NCBI RefSeq assembly: GCF_000003815.2
Contig: NC_049987.1
Span: 16,023,329 to 16,087,328 of the forward strand
Reading direction: 5' to 3'
Length of the DNA: 64,000 bases
From: Branchiostoma floridae
Lineage: Eukaryota > Chordata > Leptocardii > Amphioxiformes > Branchiostomatidae
The notes beneath the pieces are model-generated. The model saw only the letters and a program-made list of their open reading frames with translations, did no database searches and was not told the DNA's origin. Shown one piece after another: positions 49,401 to 60,439 of this stretch (the first letter of the stretch is position 1; each line of letters begins with the position of its first letter). The translations under genes were made by a program, and so were the position numbers.

Positions 49401-52400
49401 AAAAGCCCAAACTCGCAGCATTTGCTGTCTGCCCTAATGGCTATCTAACACCAAAAATCACGAACACAGCAAGTCCAGAACACGAGATATCAAGAATGGG
49501 AGTTCCGCTGCAGTACCTAAGCAAGCCGCTCTGGGTCTCATTATTGAACTTGACCTTTGTTGTTCCGACTCCTACCCACCTACTAAATATCACGATCATA
49601 CAAGCCTAAAATATAACCTTGCCATTCTGGCAAAGGTAAAAATAATTATCAAAAACACATCTTACCAAAGAAATTTAGTAGTATTTGCTCATAAATTATG
49701 AAAATTCTACCCCAATTTAATAGAATTGTATTTATCTAACAATGTTCAACTCAACTTAACGCAAAGAATTTGAAACGCATAAAGAATGAATTTGTATCAT
49801 AAATTATGAATTATACATTACTCTTTTCTATTAACATAGATTCATAGAGCACTTTAAAGACAGCTGTTTATATAGTTCTTTTAAACTATGATTCCCAGAG
49901 TTAGTTTCACTGCTATTATAAGAACACACACGTATATGTTTGTATGGATATGAGTTGTTTGGATTTTTTTTACTTAATGGTCGCCACGTAACAAGACCTG
50001 AAGGCCATTCAAGGTTACGGGTTACACGATTGTAACTGTAACAGCATCTCTTCGCCCTAGGTCAGAAACATCATGATTGAGACCAGCTCAATTGCTCACT
50101 ATGAGTGAGGATTAACTGAGCCAATATGCGAAGCAGGGGTAACGCGGGCTACTCGGTAAATTCCCTACCCGGTACCCTATTTTGGCCGTAATGGTTTGAT
50201 TCGCTCACACCGCACAATCGCACATGTTGTGGGTTCTTTTACGTGCCTGGGTCATGGCTCTCACCAAACACGGTACCTCCATTTAACGTCCTATTTGAAG
50301 GACCGCCCTAGCCGAAGCTAGGTACTCATCTTTACCTAAGTAAACTGAGGAAAGTCGTGTAAAGATCGGTGACATGGCAGCCGGATTTGAACTCGAGACC
50401 TATCGGTCCTGAGCAATACACGCTGCCACTGCGCAACGCGGTCTCTCATTGATCGCAATAATTTGCGTAATGTTCGAGTCTAAAATTGTAATGTGACGTA
50501 GTATTGTTTTCCTTTGTATCGTATGGGCCGCATATCATCGGTAATGATGCAAATATTTAGGAACTTTTGCACTGATTAAAAAAAAAAAAACTTACTTGTC
50601 CACCCACTTGAAGGTTCCGTCTTCCAGCATCTTTTTTAAAATATCATACTCTGCACCCTCCACGTCAAGCTTGAAGATGACGTAGTCCTCAACCTCCGTG
50701 TTTTCCTGGATCCAGCGGGAAAGGTCGACTGTCGGCACCGTTCGATGATGGGCCAACTTACGTGTGCCGCCTGTCTCGGTGTCTTTTTTCTCATTAGCCC
50801 AAGCGAAGAGTGACCCCCCTCCCCACTGCATGTCTACGGCGCTGTTCTTTCCCTTGTCTGGTGACCAGGCTGACTCCGAGTAAGCAGTCATATTTCCTAG
50901 TATTATGAAAATATAAAATATTTCAATAAAAACGTAAATGCCTTTCAATAGAATAAATCAGCTCTAGATGAAATCCAATACTAGCTACCCTGCCTGATTT
51001 GCCATGAATTGCATTCTGCATATAAATAATAAAAACAAAACACAAAACTAACACCTGCATTGATATGGAGTATGCTTATCTTACAGACTGCATTGTCAAT
51101 CACTCAAACCTGACTTTGACTTTGAATTTTAACATTGACTTTTTGACGATGAGACAAGTCATTACATGGGTCTGCCTAGGCAGCTTTGGGCTGGCGTATG
51201 GCCTTGTCACTTTCGGTAGGTACTGAAAAGTAAATGGAAAGTAGAGAATTAATTTTCCGTCTCCTACTAACCGTCCTTGTTGGACACCCCGGTAGGACAA
51301 TGTAGCACGTGATTCGGGTACGGCGCAAAGAACGGCGCCAGCCTCTCGTCTATCTCGAAGGAGTGTATGATGAAGTCCTGACCGTCTGGGTAGGTCTCCC
51401 TAAAAAACTGGACTGTGGACGCCACGTTAGCACCGCAGTCCAACAGAATCTTTCTTGGCTGACCTGCGGCTGGGGGCCTGAAACGAACAATAAAAATTCA
51501 GGATGAAAATGTATAGCCATTGTACTGTTTTTTTTTCTCTCATTTCTTTGTATTAACCCTATCTAGACCGGGCTTTTTGGGATTCCTGGGGCCGGGGGGA
51601 GGCTCTTTTGAACACCCCTCTTTGTAATTTTGAAACGGCTTGGGTTACGATCACCAAATTTGAAGATGATGTACTAGTAAAATTTCGACTTTTGTATCAT
51701 CTGTAATATTGATATCGTTATGACGTATTATGACGTAATTATGACGTCATAATAACATATTTTGGGCTTAAATCGTCTAAATATGAAATTTTCGCATACT
51801 TAAAGGTAATAAACAAAATGATGACTATAAAGGTTATGTTATTGGTGTCTAAGTCTGCTAAGTCTATTGTTACCAATGGCGACGAAAATGACGCCAATAT
51901 GACCCCCCCCCCGATCTAGATGGAGTTAATGTGTATTTGGTGGTTGTGGTATCTTTTTATTTGTGTTCCATCCTTTCAATCAATCAATCGGTCGCGTGCA
52001 TCATTTGTTGATGCGTGGCGGCTACAGACAGTCCAGATAGTTCGGGCTTGTTGTATTTGTAAATATTGTTTTACGCAATGAATGTTCAGAGGGCAATGCT
52101 GTCAAGAACGGTCTCTTGTGAATGATAAGTGATTTTTTCATTAATTATGTAAAAAATGTGGTTGTTATTTGCATGGATTACATCAGTTGATCATCTTTTG
52201 CGTAAAAACATAATGTGGAGAAATTATGAAATAAGCCTATAGTTGCATTACCTTATAAATAATGTAAATGGGACATGATTTATAATTGATAATATTCAAT
52301 CTAACATAGCTGCCGAAGGTCACAAAAATGAAATCCCCGTCATTCACCACTATGGTATTGGAACTTTTTTTTTCAAATTTACTATACAAATTAGGTAAAC

Positions 52401-55400
52401 GTTTGTATATTTGATTCTACAATTTCTCTCTATTTTAATTACATATGTCATTTGTTTGAGTAACCTATTATACAATCTATTAGATCTAGAAACTGTCCTC
52501 ATTATTTATGAAAACTAGCAATAATGCGCTATTCGATATAGACATTTAGCAGAAATTAACCATCATCCTACTTCGATTTTTTAAAACGTTGCCTCAAAAC
52601 CAGAATAGTCAGGAGCACCCCTATCTAATCACCTGACTGTTCCATGTGAGGTATTTTCAATTCCTAGTGAGAAAGCTACCCTTATACCAAATTCTTATAA
52701 TCTTTTTCTTGAACCTGGGGATTTCTTGCCCAGGGTAAGAATAATAAGGAAGTGCTCCCACTGTGACTTGTCCAGACGTTTGAATGGTGGGTTGACCCCT
52801 ATAACTACATAAACTCATAAACATCCCAGACTGTCATGATTTGAAACATGATTTGAAGAGTATTTGCATATTACTGGTCACTGCTTCAAATATTCTGTAC
52901 TGGTTTTCATAGGAACATCATCAAATCATACAGAATGACCCAAAGTAAGTAACAAAGTTACATAATGCAAGGTTTCAATTAGATAAGATCATGTGATAAT
53001 AATATAATACTATCTGCAGTTCTGGAAAAACAACTTTCTTCGAATTTCAAATCATCATTGTCAAAATTGTATCGAAGCACCTACTTGCATCTACATTTCG
53101 AACTTGAAAATGTCTTCCTTACAACTTATAGCTCTCATGACTTGTGTATGTAGAAACATAACTTGTAATACTTGACTTATAGTAAGAGACCAGTATAGAC
53201 CTATGCTCTGTAGAACTGTACAAACAAAAAACTGACAGCTCACACTGAATAGCAACCCAGTATTGTCATTACTTCATATTCTGGGCTAAATGTTCTTCAA
53301 CAAGCTACTTTCTCTATGATGTGAAGTCTTACTTCAATTTCGTATCTGTTGTCTCTAGATTTCAAACATGATTTGAAGAGTACTTTCTCAGTCAGGCCAC
53401 CACTGCTGTTAACTGCACGGGTGCCTGTAGCATGCTGAAGACCATAGTTTATATTAGCTGGTCTTTAAGACTTTATATAGTTTTACCAGCCACTTTAACA
53501 CAGGAACCAAAGATATACATTTTGGGTAAAAATGACGAATAGTTCCAAATTTTACAATTCTAAGTTTTGTAACCGATAAGTGTAAATGAGGTTCAGGTGG
53601 TACATACCTCACAAACCCTCATACCAGATTTCATGTCATCTGGTATTGATACAAAGACAAAAGACACAAAACTATAAATTTTTAGTCTAAAATAAAAAAT
53701 AAAAAAACTGAATCAAACAAAAAAATATTCTTCATTGCACAATCTTCTTTTAATTCTTCCAGAAATGTTTCGGCTACAATCTGTCGCCTTTATCGGTTCA
53801 AAATAAAAACTATCGGTGTTATATGAACGTGACAGAGCCAGTGCAATCTGAATTTAACCTATTGTGTTGTGACGTAATTACTTATATGGAATATTCACGA
53901 ACATAATATGTCAATCAACCTTGCTAATTTTTGTTGTAGCAAAGTTGCGGTCCCATACATGGCTAAGTTTATATTCCCTACGTCTCTATCAATAACTGCT
54001 GTAGGCTTTCTGATCCAGATGACATCCTTGACCCAACATGTTTATTTGTTGTCCTTTCTGCTGCCCATCCTACGACTTAGCCTCCTTCACCGGCGTCTCT
54101 AGGGCCTTGGCGACAGTTGTTTTAAATTTCTCAACATTGGCTCGATCAATTGCCCTCACATTTTCGGTGTTGAAAGTGACCGTATAGTAGTAATGATGAA
54201 ATGAATTCAAGTACGTTTTGAATCTACTATACTCTCTAAAGTAGAAGTTAAATGTCGACAAATGCCCCGAACTGGTGTCTCCTATGGTATCTTTGGAAGA
54301 AATCGGGCGATAGGCTACTAATATAAGTACAACGGTATGAAAGATCTAGGACACATGTATCCCCCGCCTATACGTACCTTGTGTGTAGTCATCCATGGTC
54401 ATCCCGGTGAACAGTTTTCCTGCAAACACTTCGGGTTTCCACCTTAAATGGCAGCCATCTTGTAACACGCCTAATATTTTATAAACCATTGCCATATCTT
54501 CACCCGGGTACTTGCCACCATGGCTTCGAACTCCCTTTTCGTCATCGTCAACAGTGCGCAAGCGCCAAACGAATGTTAGTTAGTCACAGAGTACTATGTC
54601 ACAAAGCAAGGCTGACTAACGTATCACGTTCGAGAAAAATCCATGTCAAGTGATTACGTCACAATACTGTCTAGACCATATCGCACCGATAGCATTTGTT
54701 TCATTTTGTACTTCATGATGAAGGCGACAGATGGTCTTCGACACGTTTAAGGAATAATTCAAAGAAGGCTGTGCAACGAAGAGGACTTGGTTGGATTGAT
54801 CTACTAACCTGATGAAGCTTTTTATGGATGAATTTGAAGTAATCATGAAAAGCAAGATATTTAAACCATATAATTACTGAGTGGCCCTGGAGTTCAAGAT
54901 ATCCCTGAGAGAAGGCTGTGGATTCATATAGAGCTCTACGGTTTGGCTCTAAAACTAACTTAAACTGTAAGTGGTCATCACTAAAAATCATTAGTGATTG
55001 ATAAGTGATCAATTAAGAGATAGTTTGGTCTTTCCAGGCATGACTACCCACATCTCGTCTGTTTTATTCTGTGTCATGGCTCAGTCAGAACGATATCTGC
55101 TAGATGTCTAGGACCGCTCTAAGTTACACAATTGTATATATCAGTTAAAGGTGAATATACGTTATTAAACCCTACCTTTCTTTGAACCATCGGGCATCTT
55201 CGGAAAAGAAGTTCTGTAGCGACTTCTTCGGCCCTTCGTAGACGTGGAACAGCCTTTCGGGGCTTTTTAGGTAATCTTTGCCGCGTGTCATGACGTAAGG
55301 AACTTCCGGAACCATAAAGATTCGTGCCACAAAGCCCCCTATTACGACCCCGATAATCAAGCCAGCCCATCGGCCTCTGAGGATACCGCGGAGTACTGCA

Positions 55401-55405
55401 TTCAT
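40435..55405 (-). CDS. N-terminally membrane-anchored FkbM methyltransferase fused to a degenerate polysaccharide-deacetylase-like domain
   Basis: Seven exons, 55405-55176, 51477-51272, 50896-50596, 45367-45208, 44539-44288, 42640-42433 and 40655-40435, give 1578 nt and 525 aa; every junction is GT/AG and every phase fits. Residues 13-31 form a signal anchor after basic residues, predicting a type II membrane protein. The FkbM/Methyltransf_21 domain follows: SAM motif LLDCGAN (D90-N94), SFEIDERL, and FKLDVEGAEYDIL (K221, D223, E225, E228). Residues 325-525 resemble the NodB deacetylase barrel: VTLFVYGDFVETFPKLVKE (354-372), YYFPVKVTN, KSRGLRIIQ and the closing GGIVSLDSDHPDS. The family's catalytic TFDDG is replaced by AVLVG and the His metal site is missing, so this half is probably not a deacetylase. 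The methyl acceptor is unknown. Linking of the anchor exon to exon 2 is inferred from phase and sequence flow. Confidence 0.85.
41200..42350. other. Intron 6 of the FkbM gene, nothing recognised
   Basis: Between the exons at 42433 and 40655. AT-rich, no repeat borders identified by eye. Confidence 0.4.
43640..43830. repeat. Diverged fragment related to the mariner-like element
   Basis: 'caagatgaccacacccttgt' and 'tcccgtcagaagaaa' followed by 'aattaacgtacat' mirror 31025-31085 of the mariner-like element. Tips are missing. Confidence 0.5.
45460..46010. repeat. Dispersed repeat family A blocks in the 5-kb FkbM intron
   Basis: 'gaaggtcaaggtcgatt', 'gcatgaccttggtt' and 'gctatgattctgatg' match blocks at 10380-10490; 'tttcgacaacctcatacatc' (45793) is a family end motif. 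Confidence 0.5.
46316..46590. mobile_element. MITE family B copy carrying a palindromic insertion
   Basis: Left tip 'ccattccactagggcggcgc', right tip 'agtctaatggtagggggcct'; internal text 'aattgtacagaaaagaaa' and 'gctgtcctc' as in the 3116 copy. It is interrupted at 46441-46464 by the palindrome described separately. Confidence 0.7.
46441..46464. mobile_element. Ultra-short palindromic insertion with 9-bp duplication, copy 1
   Basis: AAGGAGGT and ACCTCCTT surround an 8-bp centre, and the same nine bases GGTCACACC stand on both sides. The sister MITE at 3238-3252 has only a single 'cagtcacac' at this point, which serves as the empty site. It may be a minimal foldback element or a hairpin made by template switching. 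Confidence 0.6.
47851..47878. mobile_element. Ultra-short palindromic insertion with 9-bp duplication, copy 2
   Basis: AAGGAGGTTGAA, a CTCT loop and TTCAACCTCCTT, flanked by GGTTGGACC on the left and GGTTGGACA on the right. The tips are the same as in copy 1, but the flanking target differs. Confidence 0.6.
47885..48755. other. Intron sequence of the FkbM gene, nothing recognised
   Basis: AT-rich; no exon or repeat border supported. Confidence 0.4.
48760..49360. repeat. Imperfect tandem repeat, about 225-245-bp unit, 2.5 copies
   Basis: 'attaattatgcaaataagct' (48768), 'attaattatgctaataagct' (48991) and 'attaattattcaaattacgt' (49237) each precede 'cataattA', 'taagtctt' and 'ctacatacc.aaaatcatga' blocks. 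These words also occur inside family A, so this is an internally expanded copy. Confidence 0.65.
49361..49640. repeat. Dispersed repeat family A tail
   Basis: 'cagcaagtccagaacacgag', 'ggagttccgctgcagtacct' and the end 'ataaccttgccattctggca' continue the 48760-49360 block and match 35770-35950. Confidence 0.6.
50040..50462 (-). mobile_element. tRNA-headed SINE, near full length
   Basis: On the minus strand it starts with a tRNA-like head: A box GCGCAGTGGCAGCG and B box GAGTTCAAATCC. The body contains 'tacctagcttcggctagggc', 'cgttaaatggaggtaccgtg' and 'cgtaaaagaacccacaacat'. The head does not fold into a clean tRNA (acceptor ends do not pair), so this is not a tRNA gene. Body fragments also lie at 21090 and 34975. 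Confidence 0.75.
51557..51925. mobile_element. MITE with TTAA target duplication (piggyBac-like)
   Basis: TTAA at 51553-51556 and 51926-51929 flank CCCTATCTAGACCGGG at the left and its approximate reverse complement CCCGATCTAGATGGAG at the right. A palindromic 'tgacgtcataataa' region lies inside. TTAA duplication is the hallmark of piggyBac; the assignment is an inference. Related ends occur at 57484 and 63520-63780. Confidence 0.75.
52717..52890. repeat. Dispersed repeat C, copy 2
   Basis: Nearly identical to 11662-11841, starting 'ggggatttcttgcccagggt'. Internal differences begin after 'ccagactgtc', where 'gatttgaaacatgatttgaa' replaces the other copy's sequence; that phrase recurs at 53358. 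Confidence 0.7.
52891..54030. other. Intron 1 of the FkbM gene, nothing recognised
   Basis: AT-rich sequence with no supported exon. Confidence 0.4.
54041..54046 (-). promoter_or_regulatory. Candidate polyadenylation signal
   Basis: AATAAA on the minus strand just past the stop at 54070, supporting a transcript end inside FkbM intron 1. Confidence 0.4.
54070..54980 (-). CDS. Candidate exons with own stop inside FkbM intron 1 (alternative 3' module or separate small gene)
   Basis: Three open blocks, 54980-54809, 54534-54378 and 54233-54070, join in phase, and the first can follow the anchor exon 55405-55176 (phase 2). The combined model is 723 nt, 240 aa. Content includes EPNRRALYESTAFSQGY, KYPGEDMAMVYKILGVLQDG, RWKPEVFAGKLFTGMTMDDY and ENVRAIDRANVEKFKTTVAK, ending ETPVKEAKS and TAG at 54070. 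An AATAAA (54041-54046) lies 24 bp beyond the stop. The second and third blocks look like real protein; the first is AT-rich and weaker. The acceptor at 54535 lacks a polypyrimidine tract and the frame extends upstream of it (LRTVDDDEKG), so borders are uncertain. Family not recognised. Confidence 0.42.
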
Positions 55406-55952
55406 CTTACTCTACAGTAATAATATAAAAAGGGACTTTGTTAGCTTCGAACCACAATATGAAACAGAATAATGGTACATGAATGTCGTGAACAGCGAGC
55501 AGATAATTGTCGGACGTGTCATAGCCATTAGGAAAAAGTTTCTGACCGGTTACAGCTGAAAGGTACATGTTTGATATATTTCTTTTAAACTGCTCTGCTA
55601 CAAGGTGGATCACAATGACCCCAAGCGGGTGTTTTGATAATTCATTGAAAATGGAAAATAGAATTTGTTTTCAACCTCTGTAAGGGTCAAATAAAGCTGG
55701 CACAGGACAAAAATCGCTTCGGCTCATTGCAGTGTAGTTCTTCAAACCGTCTGTTTAGAACCCCTCGAGGATATGAAAACAGATCAAAGACGTTTTCGGG
55801 CCATTTTTTTTTAGAATTTGGCATGTTAAAACATGGACATTTGGGCACTAGTACTGGACAATGCTTAAATTGAGACAATAATTTTTGACCGGGGAACAAC
55901 CATAAAATAAGCTAATTTCATAACACTCGAGTATTGACCAGATTTCCTATTA

Positions 55953-56840
55953 GGCCATGTTGATTTGATTATATGGATGACATCCTCTGGGAACTCCAAA
56001 ATTGATGCGAGCGAGCGAATAAAAAAAAAATTGCCAAAAAAAAGTTGCCTCCAGTATGAAATCAAAGTGGCCAGGAAGGTTGAACATAGGACTAAACACA
56101 CATAGTATGGTATACCAACAGTTAGGTGTAGGGACCAGTACGTTATACGGATGCACAACATTTTTTCTTCTTCTTGGACCAATCCGAAAAAAACAGACCT
56201 GGAAAAAAATCAGAGGAACAGGTTTCGCCAATTACAAAATGGAAACACTTTGTCGGTAGGCATTTGGGGTCTTACCGGGGGCCAAGAAGACAACAAGAGC
56301 GAAGTCAAGTAGATTTTATAGTCAATTGTACCAAGTTTCTACAGGCAGAGGCAGAGACAGTTAGCCTTTATTACATGGAGATGGGATTTTTAAATGCCAG
56401 TGGGAGTCCAATAATCCTCTAAAAAAATTCCTTTGTAGCAAAACTGACCAATTACCTTCGTTTTGAGTATTGCCAGTTCTCAAGTTTCCACAGACAATCA
56501 GGTCCAGGTTCAGATCCGGACCTGAAAATGATCCTCTGGACCTGAACGGGACCTGAATTTTCTGTACTGGTACCTCCCCCTACCAACAGTAGATTTTTTT
56601 CTTTCTTGTCCTTTCACATCTTATTCTTTGACTTTAGATTTATTTTAGCATTCTATGGCATTAGACTATGATTAGTTATCTGTTTTCTGATACTTTTTTT
56701 TTCAATCTACGGAATATTTGTGCTCATTTTACAGCTGCTTTGCACAATTTATTTTGTGGTCGAAACCTTTTTTTTTTTTGGAAATGGCCGAAAATTGGTG
56801 CGAGCGCGGATGTCATCCATATAATCAAATCAACATGGCC
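55953..56840. mobile_element. 0.9-kb Harbinger-like element with TTA duplication
   Basis: GGCCATGTTGATTTGATTAT, continuing ATGGATGACATCC, at the left is repeated as the exact reverse complement at 56805-56840. TTA flanks both ends. GGCCA tips and the TTA target match the smaller element at 24073-24445. No transposase frame seen. Confidence 0.75.
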
Positions 56841-56843
56841 TTA

Positions 56844-57480
56844 TTTTGAATTCAGCGCATATCACTCTTCACCATTGTCACAGCAAAGTCTGATTTTCAG
56901 AAATGTCATATTCATTCGCAAAAGCTATCTGCTTTCAGATATGAAATGCAGCTACCAACTGTTATTATCATACTAGATAAACTGCATAAAGAATTTCAGT
57001 TTCAAATTTGAGCTCACAGCAAGCATATCATACAAAATAAGCCCTATTTGCAAGGGTCACTCACAGCTCTCTTTCATGTAGCTCTCTTTTGACAGTTGTG
57101 TGTTTAGAATATGGAGAACTTGTGGTGTCTTCTTTGCAATCTGGAGGCTAGGATAGACTTACTGCTACAATCTGACTACCAACCAATGTTTCCTTACCAG
57201 CCTGGCTTTACTTCCCATTTTTCTTGTTTACCTGAAGCAGAAATATCCATTTTTTACTTGCAACCAAGCTAAAATTATTCATCTATTGTTTCTACATTCT
57301 ATAATTTGTATTGATATAATCAAAGAGACTATTTTACTACAAGAATACAATGATGAAAGCAATGTACAAATTTATGTTGTATGGAATCTAAGGTCTCTGG
57401 CAACCTAAGTACAATAGACTGTTTTCAGGTTGTAAAACAGAAATGAACTTTTTCCTAACTTTAAAGCATTTGCAACTAAC
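56844..57480. other. Intergenic, nothing recognised
   Basis: AT-rich; no exon or repeat border supported. Confidence 0.4.
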
Positions 57481-57483
57481 ACC

Positions 57484-57965
57484 AATCGATAACACTATCT
57501 AGACCGGGGATCTACAACACTATGTACTTTCATAAATATTGTTGGTAACAATTCTGCGAAAAAAGTGACGTTGTGATTTTTTTCGTATTGCCATGGCAAC
57601 GGCTTTCTGACAGGTATATTTTACCAAATTTACTAAGATTAAATATTGAGATTTCATGGTTTTATTGTTAGACCACACTTGTTTATCTATATCATATAAT
57701 TCTATGTAAATTTAAGTAACATTTATAATTAAATGTTCATAATCAATGCTTATTTTATGACGTAATAGGCCATATCTAACATGGTGAACATTGTCATTAG
57801 CGGCACTTCCGTCAAAATCTTGCATTTTTTTTACAGAACACATTCGTGTGAACATTTTGGTCCACTTTTTTTGGGTTTATAGGTCAGATGTAGAAAGTAC
57901 GTATTTGGAAAATTCAAGATAGTCGATTCGAGATGGTGGACAAATAACGTCATTTTCCGACGTCA
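57484..57965. repeat. Repeat related to the TTAA MITE family
   Basis: 'actatctagaccgggg' resembles the left tip at 51557. 'ttgccatggcaacgg' followed by 'tttctgacagg' recurs near 63925-63945 at the window end. The right tip was not found. Confidence 0.5.
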
Positions 57966-57994
57966 CATAGACTTCAGTGTCGTCGTCATTTGTG

Positions 57995-58620
57995 GAGTTC
58001 CTCCATGGAGGCTGCTCGTGCAGCCCTACAGCTCCACTGAGCGAGCTCTACGCACTATTAATACAAACATTTGGTTTTCGTCACCTTCCTGAAATTGTTA
58101 GAACTCCGTGGAGGAGCTTCTTTTGCAGAGGACAAACAAGCGGGCTCAACAAGCAGCTCTACGCACCTTTAATACGAAACATGGTTGTCGTTACTTTCAA
58201 GAAATTTTTAAACCTTATTAGGGGCGCTCGTAAATGACAAATGTTTACCGCACGGGGACCTTAGCACGCAGCTCTAAACACTATTAAATGTAAACATTTG
58301 GTTTAAACCTTTAACAAATTGGTGGTAAGGCTCTACGGGATATCGTGAATGGCATATATACACAGAGCGGAGAGCTGAGCAAGCACCCCTACGCACTATT
58401 AATGTAAATATTTGGTTCGCGTCAGCTGCAACAAGTTGGTGGTTGGGCTCTACAAGATATAACTAGCGTATAGAACTAGCATGCCGTGCAGAGGGCCGAG
58501 GGAGCAGCTCCACGCAGCATGAATGTAAAAACATGGTTCTCGTCACCTTTAGCGATTTCATGGTAGACCTCTATGGAGATCTCGTAAAGGCCAGTGAACA
58601 CCAACAAGTTTTTCCTATCC
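57995..58620. repeat. Degenerate tandem array, about 115-bp monomer, five copies
   Basis: 'gagctctacgcactattaat' and variants recur at about 58041, 58157, 58270, 58384 and 58506, spaced 113-121 bp. Each is followed by 'aaacatttggtt', 'cgtcacctt' and 'caa.ttggtgg'. Two more monomers lie at 59060 and 59210. Confidence 0.75.
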
Positions 58621-59034
58621 TTATACATGGAAATAACGGCAAAAAGAAACTGTCAAAAGTTACCTACCTGAAGTTTCGTCCGTGAGAAACTAATATTGAC
58701 AGGGTAGTCCGGCCTCTAAAACATTTTCAACTTTTTTAATATTCTGACCGGTGGAACACACGTTCACCATGGTGACCTTTGACCCCTCTGGCCTTCTACT
58801 GAGAGCTGCAAAGCAAACTTCTATTCCAGTGTTCCAGACACCGAAAACAGGCTAAAAAGTCGTTTTTTTTTCATCATGATAAAAAAGACCTACAACCCTT
58901 ACCTGTAGCCTACAGCTCCGAAGTGCCAACATTTCCAAAGAAAAACGCATCTTCTGTTAGTTTTAAAAATTAATACTGTCTGGACTCACCGGGACCTTCT
59001 GCGCAGCCGTCAATTAGTGACCTTTGCCCTAAAT

Positions 59035-59300
59035 GACAAACATGCTTTGCGGAGGGCTGACCGAGCAGCTATACGCTCTTTGAATGTACACACATGGTTC
59101 GCGTCACCTTCAACAAATCGGCGGTGGACCTCTATGGAGCCCCGAAGTCTGAGTCAAAGTAAGTCTATGGAGATCTCGTAAAGGACAAACATGCCTTGCG
59201 GGGAGCTGACCGAGCAGCTCTACGCTCTATTAAATTGTTAACGTCACTTTCAACAAATTTGCACAGTTCTGTGGATATCTCGTAAACCTTCGTACAGCTA
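59035..59300. repeat. Two further monomers of the 115-bp array
   Basis: 'gctgaccgagcagctatacg' and 'gctgaccgagcagctctacg' each precede the same body and end 'gatatctcgtaaa' or 'gatctcgtaaagg'. The gap 58620-59035 separates them from the main array. Confidence 0.65.
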
Positions 59301-59837
59301 ACTCCCCGCAGTGTGCAAGAAGTTAGCATCCAACAAAATGTCTGTTGTTGCAGACCTCGTACCAAGGAATCAACTCCTTGCTCGCACCCATCAGGGGTTG
59401 AATATTAAAACCTTTGAGATTGATTTTGGATCTAATTTAATACTAGTAGACAGTTTCTACAAATTTTACTTTGACTTCATTACTCTACCGGACTACATGT
59501 CCCACTTTGCAAGCTGCATGCACAGGTAGGTAGAGAACATCTCATATGTGACCTCCTCATATGCAGGTAGGACAATCGGAAAAAGGGACATATCAGAAAA
59601 AGGCCACACTTCACTCCATCAACCTCTGCTTGAAAAGTTATAGGCCCGTGCGGTCGGCCAGCTGCTTCCGAAGTGGTGAAGCCTCGCTTTGTTACGATTT
59701 CGGATTAGCAAGGAGGTTTTCCTTGCGAGAGCCGACAAACGAATCACTGCTCGCGTCACGAATGGGTTGTTTTGATTTCTTTTCGGTATTAGAAATTTCT
59801 CAGCATCAAGAATATTCTTCGCACCCACCCAACCAAA

Positions 59838-59975
59838 CAATGAAAAAAAAAAAAAAAACTGAACAATTGTTAGAAGTGTCTGTGTGCATATTTGTATGTG
59901 AGTGTGTGTGTGTGCGTGTGTGTGCGCTTGGCGGGGTGTGTGTGTGTGTGTGGGGTGGGGGGTGGCTGGGTGGGT
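59838..59975. repeat. Poly-A run and (TG)n/G-rich tract
   Basis: A run of about 15 A is followed by TGTGTG with GGGGTGGGG interruptions. It produces a false frame of repeated Cys/Val. Confidence 0.9.
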
Positions 59976-60439
59976 TTACTGTGGAAAAATGCTTTCTTAA
60001 AGGACCATGGACCATTACAGTAGCCTGATTTAATCGCGCTTCTTAGGCCCGTCCTACATTGTCGCGCCTGCCAGCTCCAGATAGCGGTGTTTGCGTTACA
60101 CAGACTACCTTTACAGGGATAAATTCATATCTAATTTCGCAAAGCCCACATCAATAACGTAGTTCATGTGTTTCTTCTTAGTGAATCGTACATATTCAAT
60201 AAAACCCGCATGGAATCCGTTAAATTCTTTAAAAAATAAGTACCCCTGGTAGTGGAGAACTCCTCAAAACAGACCTAAATATCATAACTTGAAAGTTCAT
60301 CCGTGTTGGTAGAAGTCGTTCTTAAAATAGTTGAACTGTAATTTCCAACACAAAAATTAGACTCACCCAAATTTTCGACTGCACGGCATCTGATTCAGTC
60401 TTTGTCAAGGAATGGACCATCGACTGCTGTCATGACGTC

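Noticed and set aside
50385..50462. tRNA gene on the minus strand
   Set aside because: A and B boxes are present but the acceptor ends do not pair, and the sequence continues into a SINE body found elsewhere in the window.
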